From Gossypium raimondii (taxonomy: Eukaryota > Streptophyta > Magnoliopsida > Malvales > Malvaceae), in NCBI RefSeq assembly GCF_025698545.1, contig NC_068572.1:186001-250000 (forward strand): a DNA stretch of 64,000 bases. The letters run 5' to 3'. Under the pieces are notes generated by a model. The model worked only from the letters and a program-made list of their open reading frames with translations. It did no database searches and was not told where the DNA came from. Both the position numbers and the translations under genes were made by a program. Below are positions 11,168 to 22,300 of this stretch, piece by piece (position 1 is the first letter of the stretch; every line of letters begins with the position of its first letter).

Positions 11168-13343
11168 TTACATTCTAGAACCATTCTCGACAAGGGGACT
11201 TTCATCGACAACAATGTCTTCGACAGGGTTCTGCTCTCCCCATACAGCTGCATCTAGATATCCGAGCTCAAAGAGCCTCTCGAAATTTTCTTCATCTGCC
11301 GGTTCCCTTGCCCAGCTGAAAAGCTGTATGTAGTTGGCAACAAGAATTCAGAGGCTTATACTTGAAGGAAACGATTAACATTTGCAAAGCTGTGGGATTT
11401 TACCTCTCTTCCGGTTACCCTATTCTCGGGATTACAGTCTGGACTAATCCCGATTCCTTCCACTCCCATCCTACTGGCTGGGAAAGCACAAACTCGGACC
11501 TGCAAAGACAATATCCCCCATCATATCATCATATATATATATATAAGCCCCCTATGGTGGATTACAATACAAGGTAGTTTCATGGAATTTTCGGAGACAA
11601 GTATGGAATTTTCGGAGACAAGTTCGGTTCTAAATGATGTCGAGAAAATACCGTTTTAGAAGCAGATGTTGGGGGCATAAAAAATGTCAAACCCCCATCA
11701 AGGCACAAACGATTTCTGAAAATTGCAGCAGGGCGAGCAGCAACATACCTACAAAGACATGTTTGTTTAATGTTTCAGGTAACTTCATAGGAAGTGTTTT
11801 TTTCAATGCAGAAATGTGTCTTCACCGTATATTCTTACCCAGGAATGAAGGAAGATGTAATTACTGCATTGATTAGATCTTCTCTAGAATCAAATTGATC
11901 CACCAGTAAACCCCTAGGCCTCCAAAGAATCTGAGTTATAGCAACTGACATAATAGTTACAAATAAAAGAAAATGTTAATTGTTCAAAAACCAGACATCC
12001 ATGTTGTTTGTAGCCACTTTGGTACTTTAAAATGCAACCTAGACCTCAAACCTCTCTCTAAAGCCGCCTATCTACTTCTTCGTTATTACCAACTTGTTCT
12101 GAAAGGCTAACTAGATGTTATCATATATGCTTCAAAAAAATTTCAGTTATCAGCTCTATTTACTCCCTGTATAAAAGAATATGCATACAGTATCTATCTG
12201 TTTTCAGATTATCGTACTCACCACGAATCCGCCCATTGCACCTAGTATGAGAATCGGGAGGCAGATACTCGTTAAGAAGATCTCGAAGAACAGCCTGTCG
12301 GTTTTAAGCAAGTGACCAAACAGTAAATGAGATATTAAGCCACTAAGATATCAAAGCTGATGGAATCAAGATCCTATATAAGCATTGATGATTATTAGAC
12401 TGCAAATGCACATGCTTATTAGCAATTAGTGATCATTAATCATACACACTATAATAAAATTTAAGCCACAAATACAAGCATTGAGCTAGGCCTAGGCATA
12501 TATACCCCAAGACGAAGAGCTGTCCCTTTACGCCGGCAATCATCAGCTAAGATTTTAGCAACTTTTAGAGCTAAATCCATTGTAGCTCCAGAAGCAATCA
12601 CTGCACACACTATGGCACCAGCAGATGAACCAGCCAATGGTGTTGTTTCCTGTATCAAAGAAATATCAGGTATGGCTAGTGTGGTTCAATATCACTGCAC
12701 AGAGTTCATATATAGAGTTTCTCAATGTTCTCAAAGCCCTATAGTATGAAATTAAAGCTCAAAGGAAACCAAGATTCCTAAATGAATTGATGAACAATCA
12801 AATTCAAACCTGTATGTAACCCTTTTCAATGAGAAACTGGGCAACTCCAAGATGATAAGGAAGCAAAAAGCCACCACCAGAAAAGCTAAACCCAGGGCTT
12901 GTAACCACTCTTCTTTCATTCTCAGCTTCAATGTCTTTAACCCTTTGTTCCCATATCACCTCTGGTTCTATCTCATCCTTCATCACTAAACCAATTCTCT
13001 CCTTATCATTGTTTCCATTATTTTCAACCTCACTCTCATTTATTCTCTTTCTGGGCCTGAGAAAAACCAGGCTTGTTGAGTCTTCATTATTCAATCTGTT
13101 TTTAATTAATTTTGATGCAATCCCCAAGAAAAGCTCCCCTGTTGCTGCAGCAAAAGACAGTTTCTCTTTAGAAGAAGGAAGTTTTTTATCTTGATCTTGT
13201 GAAGGTGGTGTTGTGAGGTTATTGTTGTTTTTAGAGCAGTTGGTGAAGGAAGCGAAACCATGGCGGTGTGGATAAAGGGTTAACCCACGAAAGAGGCGAG
13301 ATTTAGAGGGAAACAAGGTATGGGAAATGAAAAGAGAAGCCAT
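11168..13343 (-). CDS. Patatin-like lipase (acyl hydrolase), probably plastid-targeted
   Basis: Seven exons in coding order: 13343-12810, 12649-12506, 12294-12222, 11944-11839, 11748-11652, 11499-11404 and 11323-11168; 1206 nt, 401 residues, one frame. The first 35-40 residues (MASLFISHTLFPSKSRLF...) are Ser/Arg-rich and look like a transit peptide. The patatin fold starts near residue 150 with the oxyanion loop SGGGFL. The nucleophile elbow GSSAG puts the catalytic Ser at about 187. The partner Asp is in CLDGG at about 303. Ser-Asp dyad enzymes of this fold cleave acyl esters of phospholipids, galactolipids or triacylglycerol; the actual substrate cannot be read. It resembles the single-domain patatin proteins of the Arabidopsis At1g33270 type (from memory). 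All key residues and splice sites are present. Confidence 0.92.
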
Positions 13344-13489
13344 TAATAAAGGAATAAAGAGAAATAACTAAGAGAGGAGTGTTTGGATGGATGGAAAGTG
13401 AAGGAAAACATGAATGATTTGAAAGAGAAATTTACTTATTAACAAACTTCTTAGCTGAGCATGTCGGCCGGAATATATATACTTACATG

Positions 13490-13680
13490 CTATTGAAGTC
13501 CCTGTTTTGTCAAGATGTGAGCTACGTGGAACATAGTTGACCTCAACCTGGTTTCAACTACGATTTCAACTATGACAAAATGCATCTCAAGTTCCACATG
13601 TTTAGACCTTGCGTGAAACACAGGGTTTTCTAATATAGCAACTGCACTTGTATACTCACTCCACATTAAAATTATCATTG
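13490..13680 (-). mobile_element. Ty1/copia retroelement fossil fragment (RNase H end)
   Basis: A short minus-strand translation contains NPVFHARSKHVELEMHF, a hallmark of the RNase H region at the end of the copia polyprotein. Only about 190 bp is recognisable; it is a broken, old fragment with no LTRs that I can see. Confidence 0.7.
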
Positions 13681-13827
13681 AACCCTAATTAGCTGTTTTG
13701 TTCAAAATAAGGAGTAAATTAATCGTTGGTTTAAAAAATAAATCAATTTTTTTAAATTTTGTTTATATCATTAATATTTGGTATAATTTACGAAATAATT
13801 AACTAGCTATACATAAAGGTTTTTGTG

Positions 13828-14431
13828 GGTAATGAAGGCGTGCAAAAGTTTCCTCAGGCAGGACGGAAATTAGCCCTCGAGTGCAAAGGTAAAAGGGAGC
13901 TTGACTGCAAGACCCACCTGTCAAGCAAGAACGAAAGTCGGCCTTAGTGATTCGACAGTGTCGAGTGGAAAGGTTATTATTCAACGGATTAAAGTTACTC
14001 TAGGGATAATAGGTTGATCTTTCCCAAGAATTCACATTGACGGGAAGGTTTGGCACCTCGATGTCGGCTCTTCGCCACCTGGGGCTGTAGTATGTTCCAA
14101 GGGTTGGGCTATTCGCTAGAGGTGTTCATGGGCCGGGTGACCCGACCCAGCCCGACGGTCCGCCCAAAATATAGGAGGATTCGGGTAAAAATATAGGCTC
14201 GAAATATGGGTTTGGGCAAAAAAATGAGGCCCGTTTAGAAAACAGGCCGGGCCTCGGGCACCACTTTTTGGCCCAGGCCGGGCCGAGCTCGAGCTTAAGA
14301 ATTTTTCCTGTGCCAGATGGACAAAATTTCGTGCCCATATTTGGTCTGACTGGCCAGGCCTAGGACATAAGCCAAAAATTTTTTCGGCCCTGCCCTACCA
14401 TGAACACCTGTACTGTTCGCCCATTAAAGCG
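13828..14431 (+). pseudogene. Organelle-derived 23S-type rRNA fragment (domain V), split by a MITE
   Basis: Bases 13828-14116 and 14413-14431 match the bacterial-type large-subunit rRNA around the peptidyl-transferase centre: gggagcttgactgcaagac, gttactctagggataa, gacgggaaggtttggcacc, gatgtcggctcttcgccacc and ttcgcccattaaagcgg. Many C-to-T and G-to-A type differences show long decay in nuclear DNA. Plastid and plant mitochondrial LSU rRNA are near identical here, so the donor organelle is not settled. It is not a working rRNA gene. Confidence 0.88.
14117..14412. mobile_element. hAT-type MITE, family A copy 2, inside rDNA
   Basis: 296-bp element. Left end tagaggtgttcatgg; right end, reversed, tacaggtgttcatgg (14 of 15 match). 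Target duplication ctattcgc (14109-14116) and ctgttcgc (14413-14420). The rRNA consensus ctgttcgc shows that the right copy is ancestral and the left one mutated. GC-rich subterminal text (gggccgggtgacccgacc) and gaaatatgggtttgggc relate it to 8603-9200 and 18834-19228. Confidence 0.9.
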
Positions 14432-15470
14432 GGTGTGTACATCATGTTGACATATAAAGATCAATTTTTAATAGTAAAAATTGATGAAATTTTTAATAGA
14501 ATAATCAATTTACATTTTTATCTAACTTACTTGTACTAATTTAACTATTTATTAAATAAAAAAGACAATATATAATTAAACTCTTAATATAAGGTCTCCA
14601 TGATACTTTTAACTCACGCAACGTTAACTTTGTTGTTTCCATAAAATACAAACAATGCAAGTGTGAAACTTACCACAACATTGCAATAACTGAAGGGATC
14701 CTCTAACATGTCACCTTCTAAAGCTGCCAATTTAATTGAGCCAGGTGTTGGTAATACAGCTGTTCAAAAGTCAGGTTAGGCTGAGTTCATGTCCGGTTTA
14801 GACAAGGAGTTTTTGGATATTTTCTTTGTCGAAGCCCGTCCCGGCGCTGTATAAAAGTGTTCACAACAAAAATTCCAGGCTTTTCTGTATTCCTCTATAT
14901 AGGCATCCCATGCATATATACTCTTTGAAGCATTTTCCTTTGGTTCTAATTTTTGTTTGTGTTGATTTGATTGAGTTGTCAAATTTTAGCCTTATGCTTT
15001 GAACCCAACTCATCAATTAATCTATATATTAATCTAACTTTTCATAATTATTTTTTTCAAACATCAAATTTATTCATATTTTTTGATGCAAAATATTGTA
15101 AATGATAAAATTCGAATTCAAAAACGTTAAATGTTATAATAAACGTCAATAATAACTGTAGAATGATCGTAAAATAATAATAAAAGAATAACAAGAACAC
15201 ATAGATTTTACTAAAAATTCTTTCAGAGAAAAATCACGAGCAAAGAAAAAAAAATTCATTAATGTTGAAAAACGAAAGATACAAGAGGAGTTTCGATTAC
15301 AATTATTTAAAAGTTGAAAAACAATGTTCTAATCAAAGTGAAATAGTAGAAGTATAGTTCCATACAGACTCAACTTGTGCCGTATGATCCGTACCACAAA
15401 TCTCTTATTTTGCCAAGTGAAGGATTCGAATCACACAATTTCTAACCTTGAAAAAACTTACTTAAATTAT
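14432..15470. other. Gene-free, AT-rich spacer
   Basis: No supported gene. About 14455-14590 resembles a dispersed cotton-type repeat (gatcaatttttaatagtaaa) also seen near 42500. The right end is the 3' flank of the ankyrin gene. Confidence 0.45.
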
Positions 15471-15704
15471 TGTTGAATGCCCTCCTTATGCAAATTCTTT
15501 ACAAACCAGTAAGATTTCAACAGCAGCTTAAAAATGGCAAAAATAAAAATAAAAAATAAAACAAGACAAAAAGGGGACAAGATACTTATGTTTCTTAAAA
15601 GCAACCAAAGTATGATCATTTGAGAGATATACATACATTTAGTGGTTAACTTGTAGAAGGGGACAAGATCTGTAATGGACATAGGACTGGGAAAACAGGA
15701 CTTA

Positions 15705-17477
15705 CTAAATAGCATACATTTTGTTAAGCTCATTGTTTAGTATTTCAGTATCTGACAATGGATAAGATTGTGACTGGCTCTCCATTGAAGATCTTCGAAT
15801 ATTTCGTTTGCTCGAAGCCTTAATTCGATGCCTGATCACCCAGTAACACATAGTGCCTAAAGTTGCAAACATTATTACCGATCCAATAATGGTAACTCCG
15901 ATAGCTAACCATCGTTCATCTCCGACCACAACGAATGACAAGGCTAAGTATGCCACTGAAACAAGCACACAAGCTAACCACATTATCTTGTTGATAACAG
16001 CCATCAACTGCTTCTTTGCCTTGCTTTCAATGACTACAACTGAGGTCTGAACCACCACAACAGCTAGGGAAATGAAGAGGGAAATCGAATCGAAGATGAA
16101 GAATATTACGAAAGCCGGGTTTTGGCCTATCCTTGCTTCACCAAGGGAGAGTCCAGGAGGAACGTTTTTTGCATCATCCACATATTGACCAGGAACTTGG
16201 AAAATACCAGCAAAGGCAACCGTGGCAATTAACACAGCAACTACAGTAGTGGAGTTTATTGCATTGTTAAGCCCTTCAGAATGCATTTTGTGGAGCCTTT
16301 TGACAATCCCTTGGACGTGTTTTCTAGTTTGTCGGGTGTGTTCTAGTTGATTGTGCACTTCATGTTTTATATCGCTCACGGTTTGTTTCAACTCCCGAGC
16401 TGGATTCGGTGTTGCAGGCTTAATGAGTCGAGCACTTTGAACCCCATGCTGTTGCAACAAAGCTGCTATATCCGGTTGCCCTGTTTTCTCAGCTGTGTCA
16501 AAAGCAGTTTCACCACTTCTGTTAACAGCTTTCATGTCGGTTTCTTTGTATCTAAGCAACAACTTAACAATCTGCACCATGAAAGACCACATTAGTCTCT
16601 TGCATTGATAATGAAAAAATGGGGTGATTAGTGATTACCTCAATTCTTCCTTTCCTACTGGCTATATGTAAGGCTGTATTTCCTTTAGTATCAACCATGT
16701 TTATCATCAACGACGGATCAACACCGATCAGTTCTTCAACCACCACAAGATTTTGGCCTTTCACTGCCATATGAAGTGCGGTTTGGCCTTTCTTATCGGT
16801 CCTTGGTGCAATCCCGGGTTCACTAGCCAAAAGTGCCTTCACAACTTCTAGATGCCCATTTCTTGCTGCTGAATGTAAAGCTGTTTTACCATTACTCCTT
16901 GCTATAGTAGCCAAACCACTACCTGCCTCTAATAAAAAATTCACAATCTCTATATGGCCTTGTGTTGCAGCTGTGTGCAATGCAGTAGTGTTTGATAAAT
17001 CAACCGTCATTGCCAATTCCGGATGCACCCCCAACAGCAGTTTCAAAATCTCTGTAACAATGCCAACCTCAAAAACATCATATTCAGTTATTCACCACCA
17101 ACACATAAAGTCATATGTAATAAGAAAAACATACCTAAATCTCCTTGTTTAGCAGCAATGTGAAAAGCATCAAAACCATTTCTAGCTTTGATCGCAGCAT
17201 CTGTAAGATCATAATAGTTAATCATCTCCTCGACCAAATCGACATAACCGTATTCAGCGGCGACATATAAGGCGGTTTCGCCGGATTGGTTCTGTTTAGG
17301 CAACAGTTCTTTAAGTTCATCCGGCCCAGTGTTTTTCAATAATTCAGACACGGCAGCAAGATTTCCAGCTCTTGCAGCAGCATGTAGGTTCGTATCATCA
17401 CGTTTCCCAGTTAACTGTTTCGTCATCTTTTTCCTACGAGCAGGAACAGATGGCTGCTCGGTTGCTGGTGCCTCCAT
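15705..17477 (-). CDS. Ankyrin-repeat PGG-domain membrane protein, ITN1-like
   Basis: Exons 17477-17135, 17051-16639 and 16571-15705; 1623 nt, 540 residues, one frame. After a basic N-terminus (KKMTKQLTGKRDD) come about seven ankyrin repeats (residues 28-295), with repeated TALH motifs such as GQTALHMAVKGQNLVVVEEL. A linker (LKQTVSDIKHEVHNQLEHTR) leads to the PGG domain, residues about 350-465, opening with NNAINSTTVVAVLIATVAFAG and carrying four predicted membrane helices. The C-terminus is basic then acidic, ending LNKMYAI. Relatives such as Arabidopsis ITN1 sit in the plasma membrane and modulate salt, ABA and reactive-oxygen responses; that role is family knowledge, not shown here. A possible 5'-UTR intron has a donor near 17873. 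A broken partial copy lies at 9645-10255. Confidence 0.93.
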
Positions 17478-18833
17478 TGTAATAAAAAATCAATATCAAA
17501 ATCAGTATTCTTCTTTCCCTAACTTTGTTTATGAATTGAAATGTCCATTGTTCTTCATCTGGCACCAAAATCCCAGATCAAAATTGGTATTTTTGGTCCA
17601 AAAAAGCACACAACTAATGAAATGAGATTCTTCAGTATCTGGTTCTGTACTGTCTCTTTGCATCAAAGGCTTTCCTATATCACCAAACAGAGGTTTCATT
17701 CAATGAAAAACCAATCTAAAGCATAAAAATAAACAATCCCAGAAACCAAAAGCTAACAAAAAAGGAAACTTTATTTCATTTGTTCATACTCCATTTTTGC
17801 AAAAAGAAAAAAATAATTTTGAACTAAAGAACAAGAAAATGAAGAAAGGGAAAAGTATGGTGGCTAATAATTACCCGAGTTTGAATGAAGGAGCTATTTT
17901 TTCTCTCATCCATCAATAAAACCAAAAGCACCCATATAAGTAAGAAAGCCGTTTTTAATTGAAATTTTCTCGGTTACCAATCACAACACCAAAAAAAAGG
18001 GAGAAAAAAAAAACTTCGTTTATGAAGAAGAAAATGGAACAGGAAATAGAAAAACAGTTTTTTGGCTTTATAAACATAAAAAGCACATGTATTTCCAACT
18101 TTATTCGAATCTAAAACCCGTCCCAGCCCGGAAATTATAAAAAAAATATAATCTAACCAATAAAATGGAGGCTTTTGTAATGATCATCGGTTCTTAACAA
18201 TGTAAAAAGAAAAAAGAAAAGATTCTTCTTTTTTCTGGCTTAGAATCGGAAGAAAAAAAACATGAACGGCAACAAAAAAAAAAAAACCAGCTAAAGCAAG
18301 ACCACGAAATCAGAGCGGTGTGGATTATGAAACCAACGGAAATTAACAGAAGCCACGCGCCTTTCATATCGTTTGAATTAGTAATGTCATTTATTTGTAT
18401 AATTAGGTGTTGCTAAGTTTTTACATTAGACTGTATTTTTCCCCATTTTTATTTAAATTTATAATATTAAATATTTTTTATAAATATTCACGTCGAATGA
18501 AATTATGAAAAGAAATTAATTGTAATTTATCATGAAATTTATTTAGTATGTTAAGAAATATACCATCTAAAATAATAATTAAAATAAGATTTTGTTACCA
18601 AAATTCTACACTAAAACCAAACCTACCAAATATGATAGCCACTTATTTAATCAAAATGGTAGGTGTATTAAATGCAAAAGGCATTGTGCATGCTTAATTA
18701 CTAAGGCTAATCTGTACTAACAAAAAAACTTTCAAGTTAGAACATTTTATTCAATTATATTTTATTGGTTATAAAATATTTAATCTAAATTTTCATGTGA
18801 CTAAAATTATTTTAAGTTATTAAATAATAAAAA
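17478..18833. other. Upstream region of the ankyrin gene, otherwise gene-free
   Basis: Contains the probable 5' UTR of the minus-strand ankyrin gene up to about 18060 and then AT-rich DNA. I see no other gene or convincing promoter element. Confidence 0.4.
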
Positions 18834-19228
18834 TAGACGCCCGCCCAAAATTTGGGAGGGTCTGGGTAAAAATATTCGGCCCGAGAGATGGGTTTTGGTA
18901 AAAAATTAGTCTCGTTCAAAATATGGGTCGTGCTTAGGCTTAAACATTCAAGGCTCAACCCGTTTTTAAGTTTATAATATTTTATATTATGTAATTTAGA
19001 ACACATTAATGTTAAGATGATTATATAAAAATTTTAGTATAAAATTATTAAATATTAAAGTAATATAATATAAATATTTTAAAAAAATTAAAAAATAATA
19101 TGGACGGATCTGAGTAAAATTTTAAGTCCATATTTCAAGTCGAGTCGAGCCTAAATAAGCATAAAATATGTTAATACCATATTTAGACCTTGCCCGAACC
19201 CAACCCGACCCGGCCATGAGCACCTCTA
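18834..19228. mobile_element. hAT-type MITE, family A copy 3
   Basis: 395-bp element starting tagacgcccgcccaaaat, apparently with its left TIR shortened, and ending (reversed) tagaggtgctcatggccggg. Flanking 8-mers aataaaaa (18826-18833) and aataaaag (19229-19236) differ at one base. The body (gggtaaaaatattcggcccg, gggttttggtaaaaaat) matches the copies at 8603 and 14117. Confidence 0.75.
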
Positions 19229-19236
19229 AATAAAAG

Positions 19237-20500
19237 TGTATAAATTTAATATTGACAGTTTTATCATTTAGTTTGAAATAATAAAAAATGTCCATAAAAT
19301 AAAATAATAAGCAAACTAATTTAGTGTTTTTTTACTCCCTCTTTTTCAATCTATTTAGTATAAAAAAAATTCCAAATTAAGCTGGAACCCACGCGCCCTT
19401 GGTAGTGCACCTTTGTCCTTACAAATGCCCCAGACAAATAATGAGACACCCCATATGAAATTTATCCAATTAATGGATAACTGCAGAGGATAATGTTGCC
19501 TTGATTTTAGGAAATTACATTTAAAATTCTAATTTATTATTTAAACCTACTTTTTATATAATTACAAATGATAATCAGCTTTTAATCAACTTTAAGAAGA
19601 GTTTTAACTTCTAAACATGCTTGTTAATAAAAGTAACATCTTTATATCAATTGGTTAAAATTTGCTCCGAGTCCCTGTATTCTTCATATTTTTAAAATTT
19701 AATCTTTCTAATTTTATTTCAAAAGAATTTAATCATTCTATTTTTTTAGATTTAAAAATACAAGTTTAATTATTAATATCTTTATATTATAGTAACATTT
19801 AAAATGTGCCGTTAAAACTTTCATTAATATTTTTTTCTAATAATTATCAAAAAATATTATTTTAATTTGAAACATATGTTGACAGATGATTTTTTTTTAT
19901 TTTATTTTTAATTTTTTTGTGTGACTAAATGGAGAGATTTTTTAGTGGGTACAAAGACCATAGAATTCAATTTTTGTTTTGTACGAATTAAGGTGATCAT
20001 ATTCATGTCATTATCAAGCAATTTATATTAAAATTAAAATTTTTAATTTTTGTGTTAATTATTTGATAGTAGCATGTAACATGCCGATGGCTTTTAGACA
20101 AATTAAGCATTTACTATATAGTTTTTTTTGGCATATATCATATAATATATTTAAATGATAGAAATTAAGAAGCAAAGGAGTGAAAAGGTCAAAGCCAAAC
20201 GTAAATAAGAAAGAAATAATAATTAAAATAAACAAATTTTGAGAGTTGATGAGCTTCTAGAATGGGTCTTTGTTTTAGTTTGATTTAAAATTATGAAAAT
20301 ATATAATTCAAAGTCCATTTAATTATAAGTGGAGTGGAAAATGGTTTGTGTGGTATGGAAATGAGTGGAAGCATAATAAATTAATTAGTATATCTGGTTG
20401 AAAATGCCGGTGTAATTAGCATAAGATACAATTTTGTTAGGGTTAATGTACCATTTGATATCTAAGTTTGGTTTTAAAGTTTAATTTGGTACTTGAGTTT
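19237..20500. other. Gene-free AT-rich DNA
   Basis: Long runs of A and T with no coding frames; no RNA gene or repeat identified. Confidence 0.45.
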
Positions 20501-22300
20501 TTCTTTGTCCCAATTTCGTACTACGTTTGGCTACAAGATTCAAGTCTAACTATGCAATTTCAACACGAGGGCAGTACTTGTTTTCTTCAAGGCATTGCAC
20601 TTGGTACCATCTATATGTTACAAAGAAAACAAGTTTTGAGATGCCTATCTTTAGTGTGGAAGGAGTTGGGTTTTAGCTCTTTAGTCATGGCTACCAAAAA
20701 TCAAGCATTCTCTTCAGACTGGAAGACTTTGATGATATTTTTAACAAACCAATAGACCTACCTCTCTCCAAATTGCAGGATCACAGAATTCCCTTGAAGA
20801 ATGAAAACCAAATGGTGAAGCTAAAACCTTAGGTATCTTGTTGTTCAAAAGACTGAGGTTGAAAAGGTGTTAAGGAGATGTTGCAGGTTGGAATCATTCG
20901 AGATAGCAAAAGTTTTTTTGCTTCTCCAATTGTTATGGTAAAGAAGAAAGATGGATCATGGAGGTTAAGATTGACTATAGGTAGTTAAACCAGCTTACTA
21001 TCAAGGATAAATTCCTTGTCCTTTTGATAGAGGAACTGTTGGATGAATTGAGGCAAGCTACCTATTTCTCGAAACTGGATTTGAGATCAGGTTATTATCA
21101 AGTAAGGATGTGGGAGTCTGACGTTCACAAAACAACCTTTAGAACCCATGAAGGCCACTACGAGTTCTAAGTAAGGAGGTAGGACTTTTACTAATTCAAC
21201 AAGGGTTTCACTTCTTCTCCCTATAAATAGATAGCACCGACAAGGCTAAAAACACAACTTTGAGATATTTTTATTCTGTTCAAAAATAGTGAGAATTTAT
21301 TTTCCAAGTATAAATTCTATTTTTTAAAATAACAATTCTACCAGTTTCTATTGAAGAGAGATTCGATTTTCCATTGAAAGTAAAGTAAATAATTTCTTAT
21401 TATATCTTTGATTCGAATTCGTTTCAACCCACATTCGAAGCAGTTCGTGGTACAAGAATAGTGGAGAAGGTTGTTCAGTTGAAAGTTGGGAACGACAAGA
21501 ATCCGTCTAGCCAAAAACAAAAGTGTGATTTTGGTAAAGGGTTTATTACTATAAATATCACAAACAAACTCGGTTTTCAAAATTTTAATTTTTTGCTGTA
21601 GAAGAAAATCATTTTCGAACCAGATTTTTTCCATCAATTCTATGGTTATTACTGCTCAACAATTGGAACCACTCTATATGAAAGCCCTTTATGGGCAAGG
21701 CCCTCCTATACATCTCTCTTACTTTTCTGGAATGTCAAGTGTAGCTACTCTGGATAGGAGCCTTCAACATCGAGAAGTAGCTAGACAAATGTTGAAATTC
21801 TACCTTCAAAGGGCTTGAAATAGAATGAAGCACTTGGTTGATTGAATAAGAAGTGATAAGGTCTTTGATGTGGGAAATTTGGTGCACCTTAAACTTCCAA
21901 CCATATAGGCAACATACTGTGAGGAAGACTTGGAACCAGAAACTTGCTCTTAAGTTCTTTGGACCATGTTTGTGGAGTCTCGAGTGGAAAAAGTGGCTTA
22001 CGAGTTAACCTTACCTACATGATCATGCATTCATCCCACTTTTCATGTGAGTCAACTTAAGAAACATGTAGGGAACTTAGTTGTTCAATCTGACTTGCCT
22101 ATTGTAGGCACTGATAGAGCCATGGCTAAGGAGCCTATATGAATCATTGATTGTCGTATGGTGAAGAAATGACACAGGGCAACGAATTAGGTCTTGATTG
22201 AGTAGACAAACACTTTTCCAAAGGATGCCACTTGGAAGAACTTGATGGAGCTTTAGAGGAGGTTTCCTTCTTTTCATCATTGAGGAGAAGAATGTTTTAA
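20500..22300 (+). mobile_element. Broken Ty3/gypsy retrotransposon fossil
   Basis: Pieces of a Ty3/gypsy polyprotein remain in order: a reverse-transcriptase core near 20880-21170 ([30 protein letters not shown]) and an integrase C-terminal stretch near 21680-22075 (PPIHLSYFSG, HPTFHVSQLKKHV). This style is typical of chromovirus-clade plant elements. It carries many breaks and looks old. About 21180-21640 between the two blocks is not gypsy coding sequence and holds a TATA-like ctataaatag; it may be a second insertion. Sequence after 22310, with a gattggttatttaagg promoter-like stretch, may be a 3' LTR, but I find no partner LTR. Confidence 0.8.

Noticed and set aside
13799-13984. 61-residue open frame over the rRNA fragment
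   Set aside because: The DNA is decayed organellar 23S-type rRNA; the frame is a by-product.
14126-14338. Gly/Pro-rich minus-strand open frame of 70 residues
   Set aside because: It lies wholly within the hAT MITE at 14117-14412 and reflects its GC-rich ends; no gene.
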